A stretch of 64,000 bases of DNA from Tetrastigma voinierianum. Its lineage: Eukaryota > Streptophyta > Magnoliopsida > Vitales > Vitaceae. The stretch is taken from the NCBI GenBank assembly GCA_016808115.1, contig JAEQBH010004672.1, positions 27,531 through 91,530 of the forward strand. The letters are read 5' to 3'. Made by a program: the position numbers and the translations under genes. Below, piece after piece: positions 45,180 to 57,539 of the stretch. How positions within the stretch are numbered: the first letter of the stretch is position 1; every line of letters starts with the position of its first letter. The notes below the pieces were generated by a model. It had not been told where the DNA came from. It saw only the letters and a program-made list of their open reading frames with translations, and made no database searches.

Positions 45180-46998
45180 TTGACGCGGCCCCACTTCACT
45201 CTTACATAGGTGATCTCTTAAATTAGGAGTAGCTCATGTTACTCTTTCAAATGAATAGAGATCATTAAAAGCATAGCTTAACCTACTTTGTATAAGCATC
45301 ATTGTTTCATCATAGAAATGGACAAAGGAAGATCGCCACAGTGATCAAATTAACGTCTTTACAATTTAGTAGGCTTTAGTCCTATTCCCCTTGATGACTT
45401 TTCAACTAACTCTTAGTTTAACCCTTTGGTTAGTGAATCCACAATGTTCTCTTCAGATTTTACAAAATCTAGAGAGACAACCCAATTGAGAGTAGTTGTC
45501 TAATGGTGTTGTGTCTATGACGAATATGTCTAGACTTCTTACCATTGTATATAATGCTTATGTGCTCTACCAGCAAACCATTTATCAAATGTATGCATAT
45601 TGGAGGCACATGTTTTGGCCACCTTGGAATATCCTCTAGAAAGTGGCGTAGCCATTCAGCCTATTCCCTACATTTATCAAGTGCTATAAACTCAGATTCC
45701 ATCTTGGATTTGGAAATAACCGTTTATTTTGAGGATTTCCATGAGACTGCTTGCTCCCCCTAGTGTAAACACATCACCACTATGGGATTTTGAGTCTTTA
45801 ACATTTGATATCCATTTTGCATCACTGTAACCTTCAAGTACAATAGATACTTAAACAGGTGCCTTACAATCACGAATAAAACATAAGTACTTAAGTACTC
45901 TCATTATTCCTTGCCAATGCTTAGCTCTAGGATTACTTGTATGACTACTCAATTTACTAATTGAATAGGCTATGTTTGGTGTTGTACAGCTCATTAGGTC
46001 CATCAGACTGCCGATTACTCTAGAGTATTCTACTTGAGAAACACTCTCCTATTTATTCTTGGATAGATGTAGTGTTACATCAACTGGTGTTTTAACAATT
46101 CCAAAATTGTCTTTATCAAACTTTCCAAGAATATTATCAACGTAATATGAATGACTTAGAATGAGTCCATCTAATATTCTTAAGGAGTTTTATTCCCAAT
46201 ATAACATCAACAGGTCCCATGTTTTTCATGTCAAACCTTGAATTCAACATATTCCTTAGTAGATATGATCATCTTATCATCAAGTGGATACCAAGTACGT
46301 CATCTACAGACAGACATATAATGACATATCCATGTTCAGTATCCTTGACATATACACTTGTCATCTATTGACTTTGAATCCTTGTGACATCACAATATTG
46401 TCAAATTTCTCATGCCATTGTTTCGGTGCTTGATTTAGCCCATACAAGGATTTGACTAACTTACAGACTTTCTTTTCTTATCCTCGAGTAGAAAACCCTT
46501 CAGTTTGCTCAATGTAGATTTCTTTATCTAAATCTCCATTAAGAAAGGTCAGTTTCTCACATCCATTTGATATACTTCAAGGTTTCTTAAGGCAGAAATC
46601 GCAAGCACCATCCTTATGGAATTTATTCTCGTCATCGAAGAATATGTGTCAAAATAGTCAAGGCCTTCAGTTTGTTTGTAGCCTTTGATCACAAGTCATG
46701 CTTTGTACTTGTCAATTGATCCATCTACTTTCCTTTTCCTCTTGAACACCCACTTGGAACTTAGAGGTTTACAACCTCGTGGAAGATCCACTAGTTCCCA
46801 AGTATGGTTATGTAGTATGGAATCAATTTCACTCTTAATAGCCTCTTTCCACATGAGACCCTCTGTAGAGTTCACTGTCTCCTTGAAAGTCCGAGGTTCC
46901 CCTTCAAGCATACTTTAGAAAATCTGCACTTCAAAATATTTTCCCGTCCTTGCTTTTGCCGCATCTAGGTTCTACCTCACCAAATATTTTTCGTATTG
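45180..46998 (-). pseudogene. Ty1/copia RT and RNase H, minus strand, decayed
   Basis: Read on the minus strand, FKETVNSTEGLMWKEAIKSE and TWELVDLPRGCKPLSSKWVF with RKRKVDGSIDKYKA (46890-46696) open the RT. LSVDDVL (near 46320-46296) is the catalytic box with Y changed to S. RNMLNSRFDMKNMGPVDVILG (near 46260-46190) and RVIGSLMDLMSCTTPNIAYSI (near 46015-45945) close RT. LKYLCFIRD, EGYSDA and YNGKSRHIR-like blocks (45900-45500), then ENIVDSLTKGLN (near 45440-45405), mark RNase H. Many frameshifts and stops are present. Gag, protease and integrase are absent: the match stops at about 46998, where it meets an LTR fragment of the TRIM-like family. A GGGGCCGCGTCAAAGGG block at 45175-45195 lies in the expected 3' untranslated region. 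Confidence 0.85.
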
Positions 46999-47214
46999 CG
47001 GCATCTTTGAGTTTTGTTATTTTGTGATTTTCCCCAAGTCATCACAATACTTTATACTAAATCTTATAATTGTGGTTTTCAAGAATAATTGGAAGATTTT
47101 ATCTCATTCAGGATGTAGGCGTAATTACAAACCACGTTAAGATCCTCATGCATGTTTATGTTGGATTTCTTTATCTTTTATTCTTGAATTCATATTCTCA
47201 AGCATCAAACTTCC
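46999..47214 (+). mobile_element. 3' end fragment of the 23.4-25.1 kb LTR family
   Basis: This matches the last 200 bases of those LTRs (TTTTGTTATTTTGTGATTTT, TTTTCAAGAATA, CTCATTCA.GGATGTAGGC, CCGATTTATAACA). It is followed by the R sequence AAATCCCATTTGGGATTTTAAG, exactly as LTR 3 is at 25114. Its left part has been replaced by the copia remnant. Confidence 0.7.
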
Positions 47215-49739
47215 GATTTATAACAAAACAAATCCCATTTGGGATTTTAAGTCAATTTTAAATGCATCCTCGTATAAATTATGAAGAAATTCCCAATGTT
47301 TACATGAAATTTCTGACTCAATCGTAGTGGTGCAAGAGCTTTATCACAAAAAGCCATTATCATGGTGAAATGTAAATGTTAACGTTGACAGTGCTATAGG
47401 TTTAACGGAATTCTAATGGTTCTTGATGCAGGCCACATGCACTATTGTTGTGATTCGTGCAACAATGACGATAAAAATGGAATTAAAATAAAAACGAGAA
47501 AAGACACAAATTTTACATGATTCGCAATGTGTCTACATCCACGAGAACGACGTTCAAACTTTCACTATCACCAAAATAGGTTATATAGAGGGTATTCATA
47601 ATAGCCTTAGATATAATCAAATTATATAAATATCCTTATAATTTAAATATACCGTGATCGTACTGGCGTGGGCTTCACCCCCGCACATCAACCTCGATAT
47701 TTCGCCCCTCAACAAAGAGGTTATGTATAAAGGCAAATGCCTTCGCTTCACTCGCGCGCTACACTCCGTGCATTTGCTTAACCCTTCTAGCCTCAATATG
47801 AACCATACCACAACAACTACTCTTTCGATTGAATATAATCAGATAATATGGCTAGTTTAGCAAAGAAAATCTACGATCGAGGTGTGGAATTTCGATATCC
47901 CTTTCTTTCCTTTCTTCCCTTCTTTCATCATCATGTCTTGATGCTAAACACCAACCTCCAGACTGCTTCTTTTGTTTTCTTTTATTTTTTATTGTTTGCT
48001 TAATAGTCATAGCTGTATTTTAAATAAAATCAAGAGGGGCTAAAAGGATCTCACTCAAAGGATCTTTATTTAACTATTGAATACAAGAGGTCGGCCGTGG
48101 TTGCCATTTTTCCAACTCTGGTGCTGAATTGTTTACGTAAGAAAATTAAAAAGAGGCTTGGCCAAATATTTTAACAAACCTTCCTAACAAAATATAAAAT
48201 AATACGGGGCCTACCCATATCTTCTAGTTTTGAACTGAGCCCAAGATGCCATGGAATAGCCTCCAACGCTGCAGATCACAATGTCCCTCCTCCCTCCAAG
48301 GAGTCGCTAGAAAAAAGAAGCATAATATAACCCATTAAGTGGGCGTCCAAAGTCTCACGTGAGAAGGATTATGAATTAGTACATGTGGACAATATTCGGG
48401 AGTCCAAAATAAAATCATGTGGACCTTACGCACAAATTAAGTAGAAAATATCATACAAATATGAAGAGATTGATGGTTATTATGTTTTTAATAAATGGTT
48501 TCAAAGCTTAGAATTCCTTAGTTGTGTCAATGAAGTCCTCTTTGATGAACAAAGTGGTGAGCCCGTATTTTATTAGGCGCGGCGCCCAAAATCTCCTATA
48601 GTTAAAGATAGTGAGAATATCAGGAGAAGAACAAAGGAAGAATGTGTTATATTCCGCTACGCCGGATTATGAGCAACCCAAAATCCGACTTGCGATCCCA
48701 AGTCAATGGGTTTGACCATAAGAGTTTTTCTCCCACCAACTCTAACAATTGAACTCGAGTACTCTATTTTCTTTTTTTCTTTACTTCACCCATTTTACAA
48801 AATCACCACTATACTAATTAATATACCAACCAAGTTTATACAATGAATATCTATAAAAATTTTATTTCAAGAATTTCAAACCATATTTTAAAAAATAACT
48901 ACATTTAGTTTCTTAGGGATTTCAAGAATTCGTTAGAACCTACTAATACAAGTCAAAATTAAAATAAATAAATTAAAAGGGACAACTCTTTGTATTAACT
49001 TTTGTGGCTTCTTTTTTTTGGGGTATCTGTACAGTCCTCGGGATCTTTCTTGTGCTTTCTCAAAACTAGTTATGCATTTAAAAGTTCTAGAGAATAAAGG
49101 GGTGAGGTGATTCACACCCAATGGGGGTTATGGTATGAATGAAGTTCAATGTTTAATGAATAACACAAATGATAAAACTTATAATATGCCTCATATAACT
49201 TACACGATTTCTTAATATACCGCATATAATCCAGACAATTTCTTATCACATAAACGGTTGAATAACGGTTCAAAGTTAATCTAATTAAATAAAAATAAAT
49301 ATAAAACTTACAACACACACATACATCAATGCATCATCAAACAACATTTCAATTAACTCCACACACCTTACATTTCCCGCGATCGGGCCAAACATAATTC
49401 ACACAATTTATACTACCAACAAGTCATCACCAATCTTACACAAATGAATTATGATGAGATGCAATGAGAATGATGCATAAATAATCAAGAAATGTTCTAT
49501 TGTTCGGGCTTTCACCAAGGATACATGCAATCCATGTCTCTAATCGTCCATTCCGAAGTCTTCTGTAAACTTTTGGGTCTTTCACCCTAGGGATTTCTCT
49601 CCCTTCTTAATTGGCCTCTCATGGGCCTTTCTCATTTCTCATTTTTTGTTTTCCTTTTACCTTTGCCCTCTTCGAGGTCTCATCATTTTCGTTTTCAATT
49701 TACATGACCATTTTCTTATAAATGATCATGGATGCAAAT

Positions 49740-50340
49740 AAATGCATTAACTAGTCTTCATTAAAACTCGACAATGTTTCCATGTACTCTTCTTCTACAC
49801 CACCATGCAAGAATACATTCTAACATCAAGCTTGCAAAGACTAACCAAAGTTAGTTGCCAAGGATAGTAATATATGAATGTTATTCATCTTTGCTACCGA
49901 ATGTTTTTCGGTTTTCCACCCCATAAGTTTTCTTATACCCCTGGGTTACCAATGTTCCATCAGATCTATATTTGAAAATGACGCCCAGTTACATCCAGCA
50001 GGTTTTTCACCCTTCGGTAATTCATCCATTTCCCAAGTTTGGTTTTTCTCAAGAGCTAGTATCTCCTCTTCCACTCTTTCCTTTGATTCTCACTTTTAAA
50101 TGCATGTTAAACTATTTGAGGGATTGTAACAAGGGTTAATTGGGTAAGAAAGGCTCTGTGTGATGAGGATGGGTCTTCATAAACTTGGAGATATTGAGTG
50201 ATTTTCTGGTAGCTTTCCTAAGGGTAATTGGTAAATGGAGATTAGGAAATTCTTTTGGATCTTTGTTTTGAACATTGATCCTGATTTTCTGACGGGAGTA
50301 ACAAATTTGAGGAAGGAGAAATAACATTAGAAGTAAAATC
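49740..50340 (-). pseudogene. Ty1/copia pol fragment (integrase C-terminus to RT start), R copy B
   Basis: The minus-strand frame 50327-50136 carries FPNLHLPITLRKATRK, and lower down the RT entry blocks are present as in copy A with different indels. Being shared between copies, it predates the R duplication. It is not functional: the RT catalytic region is absent. Confidence 0.72.
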
Positions 50341-50447
50341 AGTGGAGTTTGTGCGTCATGACATGGCTTAGGTTTACACTCTTAAGCTTGCATTCGAATG
50401 TGACGTTAATCACATGTATCTCTACAGGGATTCATGATTTATGGCTA

Positions 50448-50452
50448 CTCTA
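50448..50452. repeat. target-site duplication, left (CTCTA)
   Basis: CTCTA directly precedes the TG of the left LTR and matches CTCTA at 56663-56667. The empty site in copy A reads GGCTACTCTATGCCC. Confidence 0.85.
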
Positions 50453-51189
50453 TGTTTAAGAAGCCTGTGGTCAGCTCAAATCCAAATGTAAATGTACGCC
50501 TCAAGTCACGCATTACTACTACTTTCCTAGAGAACATTTAAGTTCCTACCAAAGTGTGCACCGGTTAACTACAAATTCGCCTTAGGATAAAAATGAGGCT
50601 GATATGATGATTCTATCCGTGGCATAAAAATTAAACGAAAATAGAGAAAAATACCCTCGTGATATAATTCAAATAAACCATGATTAATTACGCTTCAATT
50701 CGCAAAGAATTGGAACGCAGAACTTAAAGCCAAAAACTTCATAAATAAGAAAACAAAGAGAGGGAGAGAGAGATTTAAAGACAAGTCACCTAAAAATGGG
50801 ATCAAATAAATGTTGGACGTGGACCCCTATTTATAGACAACCGTGCCCTTTGATGTACCCGTTTCTAGCGATCAGACACCACTCACCATTACAAACTCGC
50901 TATCCATTACACCTATCTTACTCGATACACATCCGCACCCGCCGGATCAAACCCAGCCCATTCTCGATTTTACCCAAAAAGAATAGGTCCATCAGGATCT
51001 AATGACCTGCTTGCTTGTGTCCTCCTCCTCTTAAAACTTTGTACTCTTAGCTCTTAAACCCAGAGTCAAAACTAATGACTTATAAAGCCACTAAAATTAT
51101 TTTGTTTTTCGATGTGGGACAAGTGCTAGCTTAAGTACAAAAGAAATTTTCGAAACCCTAAATAAAACCCATTTTGAAAATATTCACCA
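50453..51189 (-). repeat. 3' LTR of the copia element
   Basis: The plus strand starts TGTTTAAGAAGCC and ends AAAATATTCACCA. It is the partner of 55915-56662, sharing AAAGTGTGCAC, AAATTCGCCTTAGGATAAAA, CTATTTATAGAC and GATGTGGGACAAGTGCTAGCTT. A TATA-like CTATAAATAG on the minus strand lies at 50828-50837. Confidence 0.9.
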
Positions 51190-51203
51190 ATCCCCACCAT
51201 TTT
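51190..51203 (-). promoter_or_regulatory. polypurine tract of the copia element
   Basis: The minus strand reads AAAATGGTGGGGAT immediately before the TGGTGAATATT start of the 3' LTR. Confidence 0.7.
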
Positions 51204-51779
51204 CAAAATACAAGATGATGATTCTGGTTTACTTGACACTTTATATAGATGAAGGTATCATATTGATTTGAACCTTCACTTTAGTGAAACTCATCAAAGC
51301 AACTTCAAGATGGCATAGTAGACGATCTTTGAACTAGCGATCTTATATGATTAAACTGCATATATCTCACACAAGACAAAATACCTAGAGTATTCAAAAC
51401 CGACCCGCGGATTGCCTTGGGTCTTTATCCATTTCATGAGTGCTCTAGAATCAAAGCCCTTGGATGTCATAGGAAGCGCACCACCTCCACACTCATATAG
51501 GTAGACTTATAAAGTACCCCTGTAACTACAGTACTCCAACTACACCGTTGTAAGTCTATTAAGAGTTAAATAACTCATCCTCATTCCTTTCACATTACAA
51601 GGGCCTCAAGCACTTCAACCTTTGGGATGAATTCATTTAGATTCTCAATATTGATTAAGAATCTTAAGTGCTTGCAAACCACAAATATATGGTGGCTTTG
51701 TCATTGAACTCAACTTACGTTTCAAGCATTGAGTCGAAGCCACCAGAGGATTAATTATGTGGGCTTAAGTCCCATCCTT

Positions 51780-52200
51780 TGATGTTTTCCACACCAAATC
51801 CCTTGCAAGTCCTTTCGCTAAAGGATCAAAGAAAATTTTCACTGGACTTACATAATTTATGGTTATTACACCACGCTATCAACCTCCGTCTCACATAACT
51901 ATATCTAAGTCCTATATTCCTAGACTTACCATTATAATCTTGACTATAAGCTCGTGAAAGAGTTGCCTGGCTATCACACAGCAAAGATACTAGTGCCACT
52001 AGTTTTAGCCACACAGGTATTTCTAGTAGCAAATTTCTTAGCCATTCTGCCTCTTTGCTGCTTGAAGCCAATGCCACAAATTCAGCAGCCATGGTTGAAT
52101 TTGAGATGCACGTCTGCTTCTTTGATCCCTAGGAGATTGCACCACCTCCAAGTGTAAAGATCCAACCACTAGTAGAAGAATGATCTTCACTATCAGTTAT
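51780..52200 (-). pseudogene. copia RNase H of the 50.5-56.7 kb element
   Basis: On the minus strand AAEFVALASSSKEAEWLRNLL (near 52092-52030) and then CDSQATLSRAYSQDYNGKSR (near 51980-51915) and LRYSYVRRRL are the standard copia RNase H blocks (EAE..AL, CDSQ.A...A, NGKSRHI.LR). The (T)KHI motif is altered to SRNIGLR. The frame stays open over 88 codons and is then lost at both ends. Confidence 0.85.
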
Positions 52201-52299
52201 CCAACTAAGACCGTATCCTTCTAGAACCGAAGGATACCCTCAGATAGACTATTCCATAATCTATAGTTTTCCTTAAGTATTTAATACTGACACTGTATG

Positions 52300-53290
52300 C
52301 CAATGCACGAGTTTGGGTTAGTATATCAACGGTTTCCCTTTACCGCAGGCAATATTAGGTCTAGTGCAAGTCATTGCATACATCAAGCTACCAACCACCC
52401 TTGAATATAATAATTGATCAACAACCCTACCAGTATTAGGATACAATTTAAAATGTGGATCAAAAGGTGTTGACATGGTTGTACTATCATATTGATTAAA
52501 TTTCTTAAGAATTTTCTCAATATAATATGATTGAGTAAGAATTAATATCATTTTCTCTTAATTTATTCCCAAAATAACATCCGCACCGCCCATATCCTTC
52601 ATTTGAAGTTTGATGATAAAATTGTTTTGTACTTTCTAAGAATTTCAAGATCAGCAATAAAATTAATATGTCATCTACATATGCTATTAAGCAATCGACA
52701 CCTATTTTACCAGAAAACTTACTATAAACACATTTATCTGATTCATGTATCCAATAACCATTTGATATTATAACCTTATCAAATTTTATGCCAACGTTTA
52801 GGTGTCAAGTAAGTCCATAGAGGATTTAATTAGTTTACAAACTTTCTGCTATTGACCTTGTACTACAAACCCTTGGTTGTTTCTATATATTCTTTTTCTA
52901 ACTCTCCATTTAGGAAATCCATTTTAACATCCATTTGATGAATTTGAAGGCTATATATAGCTTAGCAATCAATACTCTAATGGTAGAGATTCTTGCACAG
53001 GCTACAAGTATCAAAATAATCAATCCCTTCCTTTTGAATAAAGCCCTAAATGTTCAGTCTTGCTTGAACTTATCAATAGTCCCATCAACCTTCATTTTTT
53101 TTTTGAAAATCCATTTACAACCAATTGGTTTAGATCCAGGAGGTAGGTCAACAAGCTTCCATGTTTTGTTTCCCATAATAGAATCCATCTCATCATTAAT
53201 TGCTTCTTTCCAGAAAGCAGAATCATTAGATTTCATAGCCTCCTCAAAGGTTAATGGATCCGGTTCCATGACAGATGAAACCATTATATG
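52300..53290 (-). pseudogene. copia reverse transcriptase of the 50.5-56.7 kb element
   Basis: PDPLTFEEAMKSNDSAFWKEA, TWKLVDLPPGSKPIGCKWIF and KVDGTIDKF (53275-53060) open the domain on the minus strand. ARISTIRVLIA (near 53000-52968), KFDKVIISNGYWIHESDKCVY (near 52790-52730) and AYVDDILI (52685-52660) follow, so the YVDD catalytic box is intact. SYYIEKILKKFN and GSLMYAMTCTRPNIA (52540-52345) close the domain. At least four frameshifts separate these blocks, and a piece around FLNG.L.E is degraded, so no active enzyme is expected. Confidence 0.9.
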
Positions 53291-53621
53291 CCTATTAAGA
53301 GAATTCCTAGTTCCTTCTACAAGATAAACAACAAAATCAGGACCAAAAGACTTTGCAATCCTTGCCCTTTTACTCCTCTTAGGTTCATTAGACTACTAGG
53401 TGTCACTGTTTTCTCAGAAGGTAAAAGAATAAATTCCTTTTGATTAGATTCTAATCTTGGTATAGTAGTAAATCTATTTTCATAAAATACCGCATCACGG
53501 ATTCTATGATTATTTACCTCTCTTGAACTATTGGGCTCAATTAATAAACCTTATGCTTTTACTTCAAAGTATAGCTATGGTAATATATATCTAAACTTTT
53601 TCTCTTGAATTTTCTTTAGGA

Positions 53622-54200
53622 TCAAAGTAATCTTACAATTGCCCTACAACCCCAAGTTCTAAAATAACTCAAGTTAGGTTTCTTGTTTTTCCAGAGCTCA
53701 TAAGGAGTAATGTTATTCTTTTTAATAGGAATTCTATTAAGTATATAACATGCAGTAAGCAAAGCTTCACCCCAATAACTGGTGGTTAAGCCTGAATTAG
53801 AGAGCATAGCATTTATCATTTCAGTTAAGGTCCTATTCTTCTTTTCTTTCAGCAACACCATTTTGTTGAGTAGTGTATAGTGAAAAGTTTTATGTATAAT
53901 ACCCATTTTCACAATATTTCAGGAAATGATATTCTCCTCCTCTATCAAACCTTAGCCGTTTTATTTTGACATTACATTGATTTTCAACTTCTGTTTTATA
54001 AACCATAAATTTGCTAAGTACCTCATCTTTTGAATGCAAAATATAAATATAATAGAATTTAGAAAAATCATCTATGAATGTCACAAAATACTTTTTTGGC
54101 TTCCCTAGTGGTTAAGGTGCATGTCACATAGTTCTTAGTAAAACGTGGTTCTTCCACTTTAGGAAATGCCATATTCTAGTTATTTTAGTCTGCATGCATA
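53622..54200 (-). pseudogene. copia integrase core of the 50.5-56.7 kb element
   Basis: MTFIDDFSKFYYIYILHSKDE (from 54084) and LRFDRGGEYHFLKYCE (near 53955-53908) carry two of the catalytic acidic residues. A second frame, EKKNRTLTEMINAMLSN, SYWGEALLTACYILNRIP and TPYELWKNKKPNLSYFRTWGC (53845-53635), gives the rest of the core. The two frames overlap at 53890-53912, marking a frameshift at the QQNGVAERKN junction. This is a DDE-type recombinase by family. Confidence 0.92.
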
Positions 54201-54209
54201 TTTTGGCAT

Positions 54210-54650
54210 CTATCTCCTGTTATTATCATACTTAGGAATTAAATCTAATTCAACCATATCATTCATTTTCCTAGTATTAACATGTCCTAATCTAGCATGC
54301 CATAAATAAAAAGAATCAAGCATATAAATAGAATTATTTATTTTATTAATATTAGGCTTAAACATTCCTTGATACAAATATCCTTTCCCAACAAAAATTC
54401 CACCCTTAGATAGTATAAACTTATCTGACTCAAAGACTAGCTTGAAACCATGCTTATTAAGCAAGCTTCCCGATATAAGGTTTTTCCTAACTTCTGGTAC
54501 ATAACATACATTAGTTAAAGACACAATTTTTCCAGAAGTGAATTCTAAATCCACTGTGCCTTTGCCTTTAATAGTAGCTGTTGAAGAGTTGCCCATGTAG
54601 AGAACTGTTCCATCATCCACCGGTTCATAGGTGTTGAAAAGCTCTATCAT
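54210..54650 (-). pseudogene. copia protease tail and GAG-pre-integrase domain
   Basis: This is the best-preserved piece: 146 codons open on the minus strand. YMGNSSTATIKGKGTVDLEF and CYVPEVRKNLISGSLLNKHG are the region after the protease active site. LWHARLGHVNTRKMNDM is the GAG-pre-integrase/zinc-binding block with its conserved histidines. The protease DSGA active-site motif should lie just upstream (54650-54720), but only a shifted remnant is readable there, so the catalytic motif appears to have been lost to deletion. Confidence 0.9.
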
Positions 54651-54699
54651 TGCAAAAACATGCCTTTGTAGTCTTTAATTCATTCATCAATCATCAGCA

Positions 54700-55560
54700 T
54701 CCTCGAGTATATTAACCTCGGAAATAACAGTCACAAATTTATTCTTGGACTCTGATGCTCCGATTTTCTTATTATTGAATGACCGACACTCACTTTTGAA
54801 ATGTCCTGGCTTGCCACAGAACCAACATGCACCTTTTCTTTTTTTCTTTTTGAGTCCGAAAGGTTGATTTTTGTTATTGCGCTCTTCTTATTACGGTGAA
54901 TTATTCCCTTTGCTATTTCCTTTCATCTCCTCCACCACATGGACTTTGGACACATGAGCTCCAATCTCATCTTTACTTTCTTGGAGTCTAGCCCTCTCCA
55001 ATCGGGAAGGTGTTTGGCTAGTTCCAAGAGAGTAAGATCTTCCTTTTCATTAAGACTTTTCTTAAACTCTTCGAGGAAGGTGGCAATTTTTCAATAGTAG
55101 AAGACATGCAACTATGGTATCATCCATATTCATCTTTTGTTGCTTAAATTGACTAAGAATATGTTGTATCTCATGAAATTGATCCATAACAAGTATTATC
55201 TACTCATACTATATCATAAAATGACTAACCAGAAATTTCTTGCTTCGCTGCATCCCTCCGCTAGATACTTAGCTTCTAAGGTATCCTATAGTTCTTCGCG
55301 CTTCCACAAGTTGGTAGATGTCAAATGTAGAGTCTCATAAAGCATCTTAATGTGTCTCGGTAAATGAGTCATCGGCTCTCCCGCTTTGTTCTTTCCCAGT
55401 CCGAGCTAATGTTTAGCCTTTCATTCCGATATGGTGTTTTCTGCACATAGGCCACCATGTAGTGAGTAGGAAATGCATCTTCTTCTACCAATGCCTAAAA
55501 TTTCCTCCATCTAACTGCCAACTTCATAAAATTCGAAGTCATTTGTTGAAGGGATTTGGA
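54700..55560 (-). pseudogene. copia gag with CCHC zinc knuckle
   Basis: The minus strand carries CWFCGKPGHFKSEC (near 54828-54787), a perfect C-x2-C-x4-H-x4-C nucleocapsid knuckle, followed by a lysine-rich stretch. Upstream, IEKLPPSSKSL, KSLNEKEDLTLLELAKHL and LQESKDEIGAHV (near 55105-54960) match the C-terminal half of copia gag. The N-terminal half (55130-55560) is readable only in scraps, with stops and frameshifts. It lies about 350 bases inside the 5' LTR, the expected place. Confidence 0.85.
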
Positions 55561-55914
55561 GCCATTGTATTTTTGTATTATTAATTATAATTGAAATTAA
55601 TAAAATCAAGAAATTACAATTACAAATCTCAATATTCAACTCTCAATTCTGAAACTTTAATTAACAAATCAGGAAATAAATGTTCAACTGCCCGATTATA
55701 AGTTTCCACAATCTGAAAAATAGTTTGAATGGTCAGAAAAATTCTTCTTCGTCCGTCTTGAAAATATCTCCTTTTTACGTGCCAAACGACGCCTTATAAA
55801 AACCTGTCTTATTTCCTGCTTTCTTCTTTCAAGAAGCCTTCATTCGATGTAATTTTCTAGCAATTGGAGTTGATATTCGTCCAGCTGGTCATGGCATAAA
55901 TATTGGGTTCTGAA
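55561..55914 (-). mobile_element. leader of the copia element with a truncated primer site
   Basis: This is noncoding and AT-rich. Directly inside the 5' LTR the minus strand reads TTCAGAACCC, which would correspond to the 3' half of TGGTATCAGAGCC with the leading TGGTA missing. This reading is tentative. Confidence 0.45.
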
Positions 55915-56662
55915 TGTTGAAGAAGCTCGCATGCTTGCCAAACCCAAAATGCAAATGTACTCAAGTCACGTTATCAAGGTCACTTCCTAAAGACAATATT
56001 TGCCCCCACCAAAAGTGTGCACTGGGTTAACTGCAAATTCGCCTTAGGATAAAATGAGGCTGATCTGATGATCTTCTATCTGTGTATGCACCAATGAAAA
56101 TAGAGCAAAATACCCTTGTGATATAATTCAAATAAACCAAGACACTATGCTTCAATTCTACGTGAATTGGAACACGTAACTTAAAGCTAAAAATCTCACA
56201 AATAAGAAAACAATAGAGGGAGAGAGAGATTTTAGAAAGACAAGTCAATTTGAAAAATGGGATCAAATAAATGTTGGATGGATCCCTATTTATAGACGAA
56301 TCGTGCCCTTTGATGTGACTGCTCATGGTCAGCACCATCAACTGGCCACAACCGGGCTGATCCATTACACCCATCTGCATCACATACACATCCGCACCTA
56401 CTTCGGGCCCAAACCCAACCCATTCTGATTTTACCCAAAAAGAATAGGGTCCACTGGATCTAATGACCCAACCTTGCTTGTGTCCTCCCTCCTCACAAAA
56501 CTTTGGTACCCCTTGGGGCTCAACCCATAAATCAAAACTAATGACTTATTAAGCCACTAAAATTCTTCTGTTTTTCGATGTGGGACAAGTGCTAGCTTTC
56601 TTAAGTACAAAAGAAATTTTTGAAAAACCCCAAAATAAAACCCATTTTGAAAATATTCAACA
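55915..56662 (-). repeat. 5' LTR of the copia element
   Basis: The plus strand starts TGTTGAAGAAGC and ends AAAATATTCAACA. A TATA-like CTATAAATAG on the minus strand lies at 56286-56295. It matches the 3' LTR throughout, with scattered short indels. Confidence 0.9.
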
Positions 56663-56667
56663 CTCTA
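56663..56667. repeat. target-site duplication, right (CTCTA)
   Basis: This matches 50448-50452 and is followed by TGCCCTGTGC, continuing repeat R as in copy A (TGCCCTAGC). Confidence 0.85.
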
Positions 56668-57465
56668 TGCCCTGTGCTTTTTCTTGGAAATGATATATTA
56701 TGTAAACCAAGATCATCAGAGAATGGATATTCTTGCTGGACTAGGAACTAGGGTTTGATGGACTCATGCCACCGTATAGGTGAAGGTGCCTATCTTTAGA
56801 TTTTTTTCTGAACTTTACTCCAATTGTTAAGGCCTCTCTAGGCATGATTTAGATAATGTTGAGAAAGAAATGGATAATGGTGAACAATGAAGTTTCACTT
56901 TCTAAGTCGAATGGAAAATTTTCTCTCGCCATGGGTGTCTTAAGACAGAACTCAGAACTCGAACTCTAGAAATTATGAAGGCTGCTCAAGTAAAGGAGAA
57001 AAAAAGAAAAATCTGGTACCGGCTTGTAATCAATGTTTTTTCTAGTACCACTTGAGTTTAGATTTCATGAGACTGTAAATATGAGTGCATAGTATGCATA
57101 ACATTCTTATGCATGACTCACGTTTTTTGAATGAATGCGGTTCCACTGTAATTGCCTTTAAAATGATCATCTCGACTGTTTTAGTTGCATGTAACTCAAA
57201 GGCACTTTCAAGACTGGACATTTCTTTAACTTCTTGGTTATGCAATGTTGTCACCCCTTCTATATTATATTTTATTCCGATGTTCCATTTTTTCGTGGTT
57301 GTTTTTTATTTTTATTTTTCAATAATTTTTTTAATTTTAATGTTGGATAAATTGAAATTGCATTTCTTAGTTCCCCGAGGCAAAGGATGATATGATTGGT
57401 ATGATTCCTGAGAAGCAATTCAAATCTCAAAATGTGGAAATGATACCGCTTATTTAATTTGAATG

Positions 57466-57468
<3 letters not shown>

Positions 57469-57525
<57 letters not shown>

Positions 57526-57539
57526 ATATATATATATAT
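57469..57539. repeat. (TA)n microsatellite in R copy B
   Basis: About 70 bases of TA with one AAGG interruption near 57520. Same flanks as 29034 and 62784. Confidence 0.95.

Larger units (their letters stand above)
47215..50452. repeat. repeat R, copy B, first part
   Basis: Direct-orientation partner of 25115-28220. It holds the second copies of the copia LTR (47450-47830), the short LTR with primer site (48335-48600) and the copia pol piece (49740-50340). It is interrupted at 50453 by a full copia element; R resumes at 56668. Confidence 0.85.
50453..56662 (-). mobile_element. complete but decayed Ty1/copia retrotransposon (6.2 kb)
   Basis: It is bounded by two LTRs in the same orientation, TG...CA ends and a perfect 5 bp target duplication CTCTA. 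Its internal order on the minus strand is gag, GAG-pre-integrase, integrase, RT, RNase H, the copia order. It is inserted in copy B of repeat R; copies A (28220-28230) and C (61998-62005) are uninterrupted at this point. LTR lengths differ slightly (737 and 748) and many short indels separate them, so the insertion is not recent or the sequence contains indel errors. All coding parts carry frameshifts, so it is non-autonomous. Confidence 0.92.
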
